From Nesterenkonia muleiensis (GTDB lineage Bacteria > Actinomycetota > Actinomycetes > Actinomycetales > Micrococcaceae): a DNA stretch of 64,000 nucleotides. The notes below the pieces were generated by a model, which was given only the letters and a program-made list of their open reading frames with translations, did no database searches and had not been told where the DNA came from. How positions within the stretch are numbered: position 1 is the stretch's first letter; the number at the start of each line of letters is the position of its first letter. Both the position numbers and the translations under genes were made by a program. Of this stretch, positions 35,669 through 44,885 are shown piece by piece. The DNA lies in NCBI RefSeq assembly GCF_003600155.1, contig NZ_QWLD01000040.1:186001-250000 (forward strand), given 5' to 3'.

Positions 35669-36805
35669 ATGAGGAGCCTGCCCCGCATTCGTTTCCAGGT
35701 ACAGCCGACCGTCTCGCACTACCGGGAGCCGCTGGTGCGCAGGCTGCTGGAGTCCACGCGCTTCGCCTACGACCTCGTGGGCAGGTTCAGGAACTCCGAG
35801 GCCGCGACGGAAGACCGCATCGCCTCGGCCTCCCAGCAGACCCTGTCTCAGGTCACCCCGCTCAAGACCCGGGCGGCCGGACTGCTCTGGTGGGAGCAGG
35901 GCCAGGTGACCGTTGTATGGCGCGGCGGCCACGACGCCTATGTACTGGAGGGTCGGGTGTACACCGTGTCCACATGGGCCGCCGGTGCCGCCGCCAAGCT
36001 GCGCGGACGCAAGGTGCTGCTGTGGGGCCACGGGTGGAAACGCCCAGAAACCGGGCTCAAACGCCGGCTGCGGCTGAGCTTCTATTCCCTGGTGGACGGG
36101 CTGATGGTCTACGGGGACCGGGCCAAGGAGCTCGGCATGGAGTACGGCCTGTCCGCGGAGAAGATCCAGGTGGTCTACAACAGCCTCTACTCCCGGGACC
36201 AGCTGCCGGAGCAGCCGCCGGTGAAGTCACCGCGCAGCGTCCGGTCAGAGGACCGCCACACCCTCATCTACTCCTCCCGACTGACGCACCGGCATCGTCT
36301 GGATGTCCTGGCTGAGGCTTTGACCGACTGGCCGGCGGGGACCCCGGTCCCGCGCGTCGTCGTGGTCGGAGAAGGTTCGGAGCGAGTGCGGCTGGAGCGG
36401 GTCTTTGCCGGAGCCGGGGTAGAGGCTGAGTTCCTCGGTGCGGTGTACAGCATCGACCAGCTGCGGGAACTCTATGCCCGGGCCGACGCCGCACTCTCGG
36501 TCGGCGGTGCGGGGCTGAACGTGATCCAGGCGCTGGGCTTCGGGGTGCCGGTGGTGGCAGAGGAGGGGAACCGGGACTCGTCGCCGGAGATCGAGGCGGT
36601 CATCGAGGGCCGGACCGGCCGCTACTACCAGGCAGGCAGCCCGGAATCCCTACGCGAGACGTTGGTGGAGCTGCTGACAGACCCAGGCCAGTGTCAGCTG
36701 TTGGGGGCCAACGGGCTGGAGCTGGTCCGTGCGCGCTACACCGCTGAGGCCCACACTGAGGCCATCGAGGTGGCACTGGCCCGTTTCCTGGGCCATTCAC
36801 CGTAG
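35669..36805 (+). CDS. GT4-type glycosyltransferase
   Basis: A 378-aa GT-B glycosyltransferase. The N-terminal half (RIRFQVQPTVSHYREPLVRRLL, VLLWGHGWKRPETGLKRRLRL) resembles acceptor-binding domains of exopolysaccharide enzymes. The C-terminal half has LIYSSRLTHRHRLDVLAEAL, VVVVGEGSERVRLERVF and the donor-site Glu region GAGLNVIQALGFGVPVVAEEGN. Substrate unknown. The ATG has both GGGAG at 3 bases and TACAGT (35655-35660) at 8 bases upstream. Together with the GT2 and LCP genes it suggests a scattered wall-polymer gene group. Confidence 0.82.
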   Translation: MRSLPRIRFQVQPTVSHYREPLVRRLLESTRFAYDLVGRFRNSEAATEDRIASASQQTLSQVTPLKTRAAGLLWWEQGQVTVVWRGGHDAYVLEGRVYTVSTWAAGAAAKLRGRKVLLWGHGWKRPETGLKRRLRLSFYSLVDGLMVYGDRAKELGMEYGLSAEKIQVVYNSLYSRDQLPEQPPVKSPRSVRSEDRHTLIYSSRLTHRHRLDVLAEALTDWPAGTPVPRVVVVGEGSERVRLERVFAGAGVEAEFLGAVYSIDQLRELYARADAALSVGGAGLNVIQALGFGVPVVAEEGNRDSSPEIEAVIEGRTGRYYQAGSPESLRETLVELLTDPGQCQLLGANGLELVRARYTAEAHTEAIEVALARFLGHSP

Positions 36806-36903
36806 GCTTTCTGCCTCGCCGCAGGTGATAGCCCGCGGTGCTGTAGAGAGAGCCTGCGGCGTTCCGGGCAGGTGCGGCAGAGCCGGGGAGGACCGATTCC
36901 TCT

Positions 36904-37425
36904 TCACTGCCGGGGATGGAGGATCATATTGGTCATCCGTGCGGTGGAGAGCCGGCGGCCGGCGTCGTCGCGCATCACGATCTCGTGGACCGTCAGCTGC
37001 TTGCCCAGGTTGATCGGGGTGCAGGTGCCCCACACCAGTCCCTCTGTCACCGACCGGTGGTGGGTGGCTGAGAGCTCGGTGCCCACCACATTGCGCACCA
37101 GACCCAAGTTCGCCCGGACATGGAAGATGCTGGCCACTGAACCGAGCGTCTCGGCCATGACAAAGTGACCGCCGCCGTGGAAGATGCCGGCGTTCTGCTC
37201 ATTGCCGCCCACCGGCAGTGTGGCCACCAGCTTCTCTGGGCTCATCTCTACGAACTTCAGCCCCAGCCTGGCGCCCATCGCGGAGGTGCCGTGCGGGCCC
37301 ATCCACTCCCAGTACTCCTGAGGGACATTGGCCGCTTCCAGCCGGGCGCGGCGCTGGGCCTGATCCGGAAGAGGAGTGGGAACACCAGGTGTGGGAAACT
37401 CGGGGCCGTAGGCATCAAAATCCAT
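36904..37425 (-). CDS. PaaI-family hotdog thioesterase
   Basis: A 173-aa hotdog-fold acyl-CoA thioesterase-like protein. The family core is GLKFVEMSPEKLVATLPVGGNEQNAGIFHGGGHFVMAETLGS, with the Asn/His region before the long helix (HGGGHFVMAETLGSVAS). GTELSATHHRSVTEG and a C-terminal RLSTARMTNMIL strand complete the fold. It may hydrolyse aromatic acyl-CoA thioesters; substrate not shown. The ATG at 37425 is preceded on its strand by TAAGCT at 7 bases, suggesting a leaderless message, and it is divergent from polA. Confidence 0.87.
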   Translation of the reverse strand: MDFDAYGPEFPTPGVPTPLPDQAQRRARLEAANVPQEYWEWMGPHGTSAMGARLGLKFVEMSPEKLVATLPVGGNEQNAGIFHGGGHFVMAETLGSVASIFHVRANLGLVRNVVGTELSATHHRSVTEGLVWGTCTPINLGKQLTVHEIVMRDDAGRRLSTARMTNMILHPRQ

Positions 37426-37510
37426 GAGCCTCAGCTTAATCCACCGCGGCCGGGCCGCCGGCGCGAACCCGGCAGGCCCGCGCGGCCATGATGGACGGTA
37501 GGGTGGTGCT

Positions 37511-40327
37511 GTGAGTGACGAAGGCAAGAAGCTGCTGGTGATCGACGGACATTCGATGGCGTTCCGGGCGTTCTACGCCCTACCCACCGAGTCGTTCCAA
37601 ACCTCCACGGGCCAGTACACCAACGCGGTGCACGGCTTCACCAACATGCTGCTGAAGTTCATCCGGGAGGAGAAGCCCACCCATATCGCGCTGGCCTTCG
37701 ACCTGGACACCCCCACCTTCCGGCATCAGGCCTACCAGGAGTACAAGGGCGGCCGGGACAAGACACCACAGGAGTTCGCAGGCCAGATCGACCTGATCAA
37801 AGAGGTCGCCGCAGCCCTGAACATCCCCGCGGTGACCATGGACGGCTATGAGGCCGACGACATTGTGGCCAGCTACGCCACCCGTGCGGAGAACGCGGGC
37901 TGGCAGACCCTGATCATCTCCGGAGACCGCGACGCCCTGCAGCTGGTCACCGAGAACACCCACCTCGACTATCCCACGTCCGGGGTCACCAAGTCGGTCC
38001 GCCTGGACCCCGACGGGGTGGAGGCCAAGTACCTGGTGCGGCCTGAGCGCTACCCGGATCTGGCGGCACTGGTGGGGGAGACCGCCGACAATCTGCCGGG
38101 GGTGCCCAAGGTCGGTCCCAAGACCGCGGCCAAATGGATCGCGGAATACGGCTCCACCCGGGGCGTCATCGACAATGCCGAGGCCGTCAAGGGCAAAGCC
38201 GGGGAGAATCTGCGCCAGGCTCTGGATCAGGTGGAGCGAAATCTGGAGCTCAACAAGCTGGTCACCGACCTCGCCCTGCCGGTGGAGCTCGAGCAGTGCG
38301 TGCTCACCCCGCCGGACCGGGAGGCCGTGGAGCCGCTCTTCGACGCCCTGCAGTTCAACCAGATCCGCGACCGGCTCTTCGAGGTCTTCGCCGCCCGCTT
38401 CCCGGAGGCCGATCTCTCCGCCGAGCCCACAGAATCATTGCCTGAGGTGCGTATCGCCACCTCCGCCACCCAGTTCACCGAGTTCCTCGAAGCCCACGGG
38501 AAGGCCCCGCTGGCCCTCACCCTCTGCCTGGACCGGTCCGGAGAGTCCCTGTCCACCAAGGCCAAGCGAGATGAGGCGGCCCGGACTGCCGAGGCGCTGG
38601 CGGTCCTCGTCGTGCCTGCCGCGGAGAATCCAGAGCAGGCGATCTCCGCCCTGGCGGTGTCACTGACAGAGGCCGATGCCCAGCTGGAGGCCGCGCTGGC
38701 GGACTGGCTGGCCGACCCCAGTGCTCCCAAACTGCTGCATGACTATAAGGACACCGGCAAGCGGCTGGCAACGCGCGGACTCAGCCAGGGTGGGGCTGCG
38801 CTGCGCGGAGCCGTGGAGGACACCCTGCTCTCCGGGTATCTGGTCCAGCCGGACCGGCGGAGCTTCGGCCTGGTGGACCTGGTCACCCAGTATCTGGGAA
38901 GCCCCACCGAGCCGGCCGAGTACCTCGGCGGTGAGGAGTTCAAGCCCCAGGCCCAGGAGGGTGCCCAGCTGGACCTGTTCGACCAGGACGTTCTGCCGGG
39001 CATCACCCAGGAGGACCTGGCCCGGGCCGCGGTGCAGGGGATGCTGCTGCACCCGCTCTCGGCCAGGCTGCACGCTGAGCTGATTGAGCGCAAGGTGGAG
39101 AAGCTGCTCTACGAGCTGGAGCTTCCCCTGGCTGAGATCCTGCTGCAGATGGAGCTCACCGGGATCGCGGTCAGCCGCCAGCGGCTGGAGTCTCTGGATG
39201 AAGACTTCGAGAATTCCATCACCGAATCCGAACAGGCGGCCTATGCCGTGGTCGGCCACGAAGTTAACCTCGGCTCACCCAAGCAGCTGCAGGCGGTGCT
39301 CTTCGAGGAGCTGGGCCTGCCCACTGCCGGGGTGAAGAAGAACAAGACCGGCTACTCCACCGATGTGGAGACCCTCCAGGACCTGCTGGCCAAGACGCAG
39401 AACGAATTCCTGGTGCATCTGATGAACCACCGCGACGCCTCCAAACTGCGTCAGACCGTGACCGGGCTGATGGAGGCTATCGGCGACGACGGGCGGATTC
39501 ACACCACCTACGCCCAGACGGTGGCCGCCACCGGGCGGCTCTCCAGCCTGCACCCTAATCTGCAGAACATACCGGTGCGCACCGAGTCCGGCCGGAAGAT
39601 CAGGGACGCCTTTGTGGTGGGGGAGGGCTATGAGACCCTGCTGACCGCTGACTACTCGCAGATCGAGATGCGGATCATGGCCCACCTCTCCGGGGATCAG
39701 GCGCTCATCGACGCCTTCCGTGCGGGGGAGGACCTGCACAATTTCGTAGGCTCCCGGGTCTTCGGGGTCGGCGTGGATGAGGTCAGCGCCGAGCAGCGCT
39801 CCAAGATCAAAGCCATGAGCTACGGGCTGGTCTACGGGCTGAGCAGCTTCGGGCTCTCCAAGCAGCTGGGCATCGGCGTGGACGAGGCCCGTGACCTGAT
39901 GAACGAGTACTTCGAGCGCTTTGGGGCCGTGCGGGACTATCTGCGTGAGGTGGTCGCCCAGGCCAAGAAGGACGGCTTCACCTCCACCATCTACGGCCGG
40001 CGCCGCTATCTGCCCGATCTTGCCAGCGATAACCGCCAGCTGCGCCAGATGGCTGAGCGTGCCGCGCTCAACGCGCCTATCCAGGGTTCAGCGGCAGACA
40101 TCATCAAGCGCGCCATGATCGATGTGGACGCCGCGTTTGCCGCGGCGGGGCTGAAGTCCCGGATGCTGCTGCAGGTTCACGATGAGCTGGTGCTTGAGGT
40201 TGCTCAAGAGGAGCGGGAGCAGGTGGAGCAACTGCTGATCGAGAAGATGGGTGCGGCCGCCGACCTCTCTGTGCCGCTCGATGTGCATGTCGGCGTCGGA
40301 GAGTCCTGGCACAGCGCCGCGCACTGA
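37511..40327 (+). CDS. polA: DNA polymerase I
   Basis: Repair and gap-filling polymerase, 938 aa. The 5' nuclease domain covers about residues 1-300 (LLVIDGHSMAFRAFYALP, YEADDIVASYA, GDRDALQLV, LPGVPKVGPKTAAKWI). The middle 3'-5' exonuclease-like domain lacks the metal-binding DxE (LALTLCLDRSGE at the expected place), so proofreading is probably absent, as in other actinobacteria. The polymerase domain has DYSQIEMRIMAHLSGD (~712), SYGLVYGLSSFGLS and VHDELVLEV (~889). TAGGGT (37499-37504) stands 6 bases before the GTG, implying a leaderless message. Confidence 0.97.
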   Translation: MSDEGKKLLVIDGHSMAFRAFYALPTESFQTSTGQYTNAVHGFTNMLLKFIREEKPTHIALAFDLDTPTFRHQAYQEYKGGRDKTPQEFAGQIDLIKEVAAALNIPAVTMDGYEADDIVASYATRAENAGWQTLIISGDRDALQLVTENTHLDYPTSGVTKSVRLDPDGVEAKYLVRPERYPDLAALVGETADNLPGVPKVGPKTAAKWIAEYGSTRGVIDNAEAVKGKAGENLRQALDQVERNLELNKLVTDLALPVELEQCVLTPPDREAVEPLFDALQFNQIRDRLFEVFAARFPEADLSAEPTESLPEVRIATSATQFTEFLEAHGKAPLALTLCLDRSGESLSTKAKRDEAARTAEALAVLVVPAAENPEQAISALAVSLTEADAQLEAALADWLADPSAPKLLHDYKDTGKRLATRGLSQGGAALRGAVEDTLLSGYLVQPDRRSFGLVDLVTQYLGSPTEPAEYLGGEEFKPQAQEGAQLDLFDQDVLPGITQEDLARAAVQGMLLHPLSARLHAELIERKVEKLLYELELPLAEILLQMELTGIAVSRQRLESLDEDFENSITESEQAAYAVVGHEVNLGSPKQLQAVLFEELGLPTAGVKKNKTGYSTDVETLQDLLAKTQNEFLVHLMNHRDASKLRQTVTGLMEAIGDDGRIHTTYAQTVAATGRLSSLHPNLQNIPVRTESGRKIRDAFVVGEGYETLLTADYSQIEMRIMAHLSGDQALIDAFRAGEDLHNFVGSRVFGVGVDEVSAEQRSKIKAMSYGLVYGLSSFGLSKQLGIGVDEARDLMNEYFERFGAVRDYLREVVAQAKKDGFTSTIYGRRRYLPDLASDNRQLRQMAERAALNAPIQGSAADIIKRAMIDVDAAFAAAGLKSRMLLQVHDELVLEVAQEEREQVEQLLIEKMGAAADLSVPLDVHVGVGESWHSAAH

Positions 40328-40427
40328 TACCGGCGTCACCTCCATGGGCGGCGTGACCTCAAGGAGGCCGCAGGCGCTGCCGCATACTGACCAGACTGTG
40401 CCGCGGCTTCCGAGCCAACTCTACTTG

Positions 40428-40493
40428 TCGTAGGGCTTTCGGTTTGTCGTAGCCCTCTAGCTCCACGACAAACCGAAAGCCCTACGATTTTTT
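40428..40493 (+). terminator. Perfect 23-bp hairpin terminator with T6 run
   Basis: Arms 40428-40450 and 40465-40487 are perfectly complementary over 23 bases (starting TCGTAGGGCTTTCGG), with a 14-base loop. The second arm is followed by six Ts (40488-40493). It lies 100 bp after the polA stop and is the clearest intrinsic terminator in the window. Part of the left arm (TTGTCGTAG) is repeated at 40444-40452, so the element may belong to a repeat family. The remaining 100 bp between polA and the hairpin show nothing else. Confidence 0.85.
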
Positions 40494-40520
40494 GGGGCGG
40501 GCGTCGGATAGGCTGATCCT

Positions 40521-41906
40521 GTGAGCACTGATTTCGCACCTCAGAGGCCCGCTGTCACTCCGCTGGCCGAAGGGCTGGTCTCCCGAACCTTTCCGGCGGC
40601 CGTCTCAGCCGACGGTAAGCCGGACCGCGCTTCAGCGGCGTTTGTCCGAGCTGTGGAGCAAGGCTTCTATGAACCGTGGCACAGCGATGAGCAGCTCGAG
40701 CGGCTCGTCCCCACTTTCGTCGAGTCCGGTCAGGAACAGACCGGGGTGTACGTGGACCGAGGCTTCGCCGGCCTGGAGCCCTGGGGCGAGGCGCTGGAAG
40801 AGCTCGGCTTCGATGCTGAGCACCCGGTGGGAACCTTCGTCGACTACCACCAGACGCTCAACGCCGGCGGAGCCGAGCCCCTCCCCGTCCAGCTGATCAC
40901 CGGCGTCACGGTCAACGCAGGGTTCCGCCGCCGCGGGATCCTCAAGCACATGATGACCAGCAGACTCGCCCAGGCGGTGGAGGACGGCCTGCCGTTGGCT
41001 GCGCTCACCGTCTCAGAGGGCAGCATCTACGGCCGGTTCGGCTTCGGCGCGGCCACCCGCCTGCGCGGACTGCAGATCAACGCCAGGAGCTCCGGGGAGA
41101 GCTTCGCCCTGCGCACCGCACCCATCGGCACTGTCCTCGAAGTGGACCCTTCGAAGAGTGAGAAGGTGCTCAAGGAGGTTTTCGCCGCCTTCCACCGCGG
41201 CACCCGCGGCTCAGTGGGACGCCAGGCCTTCTACTGGAAGGTCGGGACCGCCCGCTGGGATCCGGAGAACATCACCAGCTGGGACCGGAAGACGCGGCTG
41301 CTGGTGCATGTGCGCGAGGACGGGAGCATCGGCGGCTACGCGGTGATCACGTTCGAAGGCTGGGACACCGAACCGGCAACCATGCGGGTACGCGACCTGA
41401 TCGCCGCGGACGCCACCAGCCGGATCGAACTCATGCGCCATCTGGCAGCCATGGACCTGGTGGAACGGATCACCACGCCGAACGGCAGCCCGGTCGATGA
41501 TCCGCTGCAGCAGGCGCTGGTGAACCCGCGGGCGGCCAAGACCACCAGTCTCGGTGATGTGCTCTGGGTCCGCGTCCTCAATCCGGTCACTGCTCTGGAG
41601 TCGCGGGAGTGGAACGCCGACGGCGAGTTCAGCCTCAGCATCACCGACGCTCTGGGCATCTGCGCCGGCACCTTCACGGTCTCGGTCTCCGGAGGCGTCG
41701 CGCAGGTGAGCAGCACAGAGAGCACGACGACGCCGCAGCACTTCAGCCTCGATGTCGAGACCCTCGGCTCGCTCTATCTGGGGGATGTCTCCGTGCTGAC
41801 GATGCGGGAGGCCGGGCGGATCATCGCCGACGACGCCGCCGATTGGGACGCCTTCTCCGCCACCTTCGATCTGCCCACCGCCCCGCACTGCGCCACCCAT
41901 TTCTGA
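40521..41906 (+). CDS. Eis-like GNAT N-acetyltransferase
   Basis: A 461-aa protein of the Eis family, which acetylates amines such as aminoglycosides or protein lysines with acetyl-CoA. The N-terminal GNAT carries GVTVNAGFRRRGILKHMM (the acetyl-CoA loop R-x-x-G-x), then SEGSIYGRFGFGAAT. A second degenerate GNAT and a sterol-carrier-like C-terminal domain follow, ending in APHCATHF; a free C-terminal Phe is typical of Eis. TAGGCT (40509-40514) lies 6 bases before the GTG, suggesting leaderless translation. The true substrate cannot be inferred. Confidence 0.88.
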   Translation: MSTDFAPQRPAVTPLAEGLVSRTFPAAVSADGKPDRASAAFVRAVEQGFYEPWHSDEQLERLVPTFVESGQEQTGVYVDRGFAGLEPWGEALEELGFDAEHPVGTFVDYHQTLNAGGAEPLPVQLITGVTVNAGFRRRGILKHMMTSRLAQAVEDGLPLAALTVSEGSIYGRFGFGAATRLRGLQINARSSGESFALRTAPIGTVLEVDPSKSEKVLKEVFAAFHRGTRGSVGRQAFYWKVGTARWDPENITSWDRKTRLLVHVREDGSIGGYAVITFEGWDTEPATMRVRDLIAADATSRIELMRHLAAMDLVERITTPNGSPVDDPLQQALVNPRAAKTTSLGDVLWVRVLNPVTALESREWNADGEFSLSITDALGICAGTFTVSVSGGVAQVSSTESTTTPQHFSLDVETLGSLYLGDVSVLTMREAGRIIADDAADWDAFSATFDLPTAPHCATHF

Positions 41907-42119
41907 GTCGGCCAGCAGGAGGGACTCTGCTTTCGTGCCGCTGATGAAACCCGCACCGCCTGTTTGCCGGTGCCATCATCTGCTGCGCGATGTCAGACTG
42001 TCGGCATCCGGGTGGGGGTCGGTGTGCCGATCATGCGATGAGCCGCGATTGGCCGGCAGAGACGCGCACTCTGTAGCCTGTCCAAGGACTACGAGGCTGA
42101 ACGAAGGGTGAGTCTGTGC

Positions 42120-43028
42120 ATGTGCACTTCGTGTGCTGACCTGTCCCTCGGGCGGCGCATGTTCCTTGGGGCTGCTGCAGCAGCCGGTCTCACAGCGCTG
42201 TCGGCCTGCGGAAACGGTGACCCTGGAGCGGAGCGGCCGACGAGTCCGAGCCCGTCCCCGGCATCACCGACGCCGCGTCCTACTGCGCCGAGCCCCACGC
42301 CGTCTGAGACCGAGCAGACTTCGCTTGAGCAGGTCGAGGAGTCCCTGGACGGGAGGTCGCCGAAGCAGTGGGGTTTGGACGTCACCGGAGTGGTGACCAG
42401 CTTCGCGGCATCGGGAAACCGCGCGGTGCTCACCCTGGACGCCTGCGGAGGGCCGGCCGGCTCAGGGTACGACGAGCGGCTGATCGAGGTGCTGCGCAGC
42501 ACCTCGACTCCAGCGACCTTGTTCATCAATAAGCGATGGGCGCAGGAGCACCGTTCAGTGACCCAGGAGCTGGTCGGGGACCCGCTGTTCGAGATCGCCA
42601 ATCACGGGACCCGGCACCTCCCGCTCTCCGTCACCGGGCGGGCCGCTTATGGGATCAGCGGCACGGCGAACCTCCGCGACGCCCACGCGGAGATTGCCCA
42701 GAATCAGGACTACTTCCGCGACACCTACGGCCTGGAGCTGCGGCGCTTCCGGTCCGGGACCGCCCATGCTGACGAGGTGGCCGTGGAGATGGCTCAGATG
42801 CTCGGGGTCGAGGTGGTCAACTTCTCGCTGAACGCCGATGCCGGGGCCACCCACTCACCCAGCGAGGTGCACGCCGCACTGGCGGCGGTCCAGCCCGGTG
42901 ATATCTGCATCGGCCACTTCAACCAACCCTCGTCCGGGACCGCCGACGGTGTCGCCTCAGCCCTGGAGGCCGCTGCAGAACGCGGCATCGAGTGGGCGAC
43001 CTTGGAACAGGCCCTGCCCCGCCCTTGA
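42120..43028 (+). CDS. Tat-exported lipoprotein with polysaccharide-deacetylase (NodB) fold
   Basis: A 302-aa exported protein. The N-terminus has a twin-arginine motif and lipobox in one signal (SLGRRMFLGAAAAAGL, then LTALSACG). A Pro/Ser/Thr-rich spacer (about 40-75) precedes the catalytic fold: VLTLDACGGPAG (the usual FDDG-like strand, with one Asp), TPATLFINKRW, and NHGTRHLPLS, the His-x3-His zinc motif. RFRSGTAHADE supplies the later Arg motif. It may deacetylate wall or extracellular glycans. The ATG at 42120 follows AAGGGTGA; GTG 42108 is in frame but lies in that site. The 213-bp gap upstream shows no recognisable feature. Confidence 0.85.
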   Translation: MCTSCADLSLGRRMFLGAAAAAGLTALSACGNGDPGAERPTSPSPSPASPTPRPTAPSPTPSETEQTSLEQVEESLDGRSPKQWGLDVTGVVTSFAASGNRAVLTLDACGGPAGSGYDERLIEVLRSTSTPATLFINKRWAQEHRSVTQELVGDPLFEIANHGTRHLPLSVTGRAAYGISGTANLRDAHAEIAQNQDYFRDTYGLELRRFRSGTAHADEVAVEMAQMLGVEVVNFSLNADAGATHSPSEVHAALAAVQPGDICIGHFNQPSSGTADGVASALEAAAERGIEWATLEQALPRP

Positions 43029-43054
43029 AACTGATTGGTGCGGCAGTATAGACT
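43025..43054 (+). promoter_or_regulatory. Promoter of rpsA
   Basis: TTGAAA (43025-43030) and TATAGA (43047-43052, 16 bp) or TAGACT (43049-43054, 18 bp) give a strong sigma-70 promoter. It starts in the last codons of the deacetylase gene and leaves a leader of about 190 nt before rpsA. I found no clear fold in that leader. Confidence 0.65.
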
Positions 43055-43249
43055 GACGGGGCGCGTTCTGCGCACAGAGCTGGTACGCGGCCCTACCCAG
43101 TGTCGTGTCTGACTTCTGACAGATCCCGCTTGAGAAGCATACGAGTGATCCATGTGCTCTCAGCGTCCTGACAATTGTCCGCCGCTCAGTGCCTGAGAAG
43201 AACTAGTGCACTGACCCAATCACACAATCCCCATAGGAATACCTACTAC

Positions 43250-44743
43250 ATGACCACCACTGCAACCGCACCCGGTGCCCCCCAAGTCGCTATCAACGAC
43301 ATCGGAACCGCTGAAGAGTTCCTGGCAGCAGTCGATGCGACGATGAAGTACTTCGACGACGGCGACATGGTCGAAGGCACCATCGTCAAGGTCGACCGTG
43401 ACGAGGTCCTTCTGGACATCGGGTACAAGACCGAAGGCGTCATCCCGTCCCGTGAGCTGTCCATCAAGCATGATGTGGACCCGGACGAGGTCGTCGCCGT
43501 CGGCGACAAGATCGAGGCCCTGGTTCTCCAGAAGGAGGACAAGGAGGGCCGGCTGGTCCTCTCCAAGAAGCGCGCCCAGTACGAGCGCGCCTGGGGTGAC
43601 ATCGAACGCATCAAGGACGAGGACGGTGTGGTCACCGGTACCGTCATCGAGGTGGTCAAGGGCGGCCTGATCCTGGACATCGGCCTGCGCGGCTTCCTCC
43701 CGGCCTCCCTGGTGGAGATGCGTCGCGTCCGCGACCTGGCCCCCTACATCGGCCAGGAGATCGAGGCGAAGATCATCGAGCTGGACAAGAACCGCAACAA
43801 TGTGGTCCTCTCCCGCCGCGCCTGGCTGGAGCAGACCCAGTCCGAGGTCCGCTCCACCTTCCTCAACAAGCTGGAGCGCGGCCAGGTCCGCAACGGCGTG
43901 GTCTCCTCCATCGTCAACTTCGGCGCCTTCGTGGACCTCGGCGGGGTGGACGGCCTGGTGCACGTCTCCGAGCTGTCCTGGAAGCACATCGACCACCCGC
44001 AGGAAGTCGTGGCCGTCGGCGACGAGGTCACCGTGGAGGTCCTCGAGGTGGACATGGACCGCGAGCGCGTCTCGCTGTCCCTGAAGGCCACCCAGGAAGA
44101 TCCGTGGCAGACCTTCGCCCGCACCCATGCCCTGGGCCAGATCGTGCCCGGCAAGGTCACCAAGCTGGTGCCCTTCGGCGCCTTCGTCCGCGTCGAGGAC
44201 GGCATCGAGGGTCTGGTGCACATCTCCGAGCTGGCCGTTCGCCACGTGGACCTGGCCGAGCAGGTTGTCTCGGTCAACGACGAGGTCTTCGTCAAGGTCA
44301 TCGACATCGACCTGGAGCGCCGCCGCATCAGCCTGTCCCTGAAGCAGGCCAATGAGGGTGTGGACCCCGAGGCTGAGGACTTCGACCCGGCTCTCTACGG
44401 AATGGACGCCGAGTACGACGACGAGGGCAACTACAAGTACCCCGAAGGCTTCGATCCCGAGACCAACGAGTGGATGGAAGGCTTCGACGAGCAGCGCGCT
44501 GCGTGGGAGGCCCAGTACGCCGTCGCGCAGGAGCGCTGGGAGCGCCACAAGGAGCAGGTGCGCACAGCAGTCGACGCTGATGCTGATGCCGCCGCTGAGG
44601 CCTCTGTGTCCGGTGGTGGTGGGCGCAAGTCCGAGCCGGCGCCGTCCAACTACTCCTCCACACAGAAGCAGGCCGAGGACTCCGGAACTCTGGCCTCTGA
44701 TGAGGCTCTTGCCGCGTTGCGAGAGAAGCTGACTGGAAAGTAG
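43250..44743 (+). CDS. rpsA: 30S ribosomal protein S1
   Basis: RNA-binding ribosomal protein that helps recruit mRNAs. Four S1 OB-fold repeats are visible, beginning near residues 39 (GDMVEGTIVKVDRDEVLLDI), 125 (GVVTGTVIEVVKGGLILDIG), 210 (GQVRNGVVSSIVNFGAFVDL) and 295 (GQIVPGKVTKLVPFGAFVRV). A Tyr/Glu/Asp-rich tail (about 385-445) and a short C-terminal helix end the protein. The 497-aa, four-repeat form is usual in actinobacteria. The ATG at 43250 follows ATAGGAAT at 9 bases. A leader of about 190 nt and a strong terminator bracket it. Confidence 0.97.
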   Translation: MTTTATAPGAPQVAINDIGTAEEFLAAVDATMKYFDDGDMVEGTIVKVDRDEVLLDIGYKTEGVIPSRELSIKHDVDPDEVVAVGDKIEALVLQKEDKEGRLVLSKKRAQYERAWGDIERIKDEDGVVTGTVIEVVKGGLILDIGLRGFLPASLVEMRRVRDLAPYIGQEIEAKIIELDKNRNNVVLSRRAWLEQTQSEVRSTFLNKLERGQVRNGVVSSIVNFGAFVDLGGVDGLVHVSELSWKHIDHPQEVVAVGDEVTVEVLEVDMDRERVSLSLKATQEDPWQTFARTHALGQIVPGKVTKLVPFGAFVRVEDGIEGLVHISELAVRHVDLAEQVVSVNDEVFVKVIDIDLERRRISLSLKQANEGVDPEAEDFDPALYGMDAEYDDEGNYKYPEGFDPETNEWMEGFDEQRAAWEAQYAVAQERWERHKEQVRTAVDADADAAAEASVSGGGGRKSEPAPSNYSSTQKQAEDSGTLASDEALAALREKLTGK

Positions 44744-44764
44744 CAATTACCTGATAATTACCTG

Positions 44765-44813
44765 AACAAGAGCTGCTCATTCCCTGGTGTATGGGCAGCT
44801 CTTGTTGATTTTT
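44765..44813 (+). terminator. Intrinsic terminator after rpsA
   Basis: AACAAGAGCTGC (44765-44776) pairs with GCAGCTCTTGTT (44795-44806), 12 bp, with CAT/ATG inner pairing. It is followed by GATTTTT. It lies 21 bp after the rpsA stop. Confidence 0.85.
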
Positions 44814-44885
44814 GAGGCGAATTCTGCGTACGGTTGGGCACTGTCCAGGGCCTACACGGGCCTGTGCTCGACGTAGGAGAAATAC

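Noticed and set aside
43220-44746. 508-codon open frame antisense to rpsA
   Set aside because: It is explained by the codon bias of rpsA; the translated sequence is low-complexity and has no family match that I can recognise.
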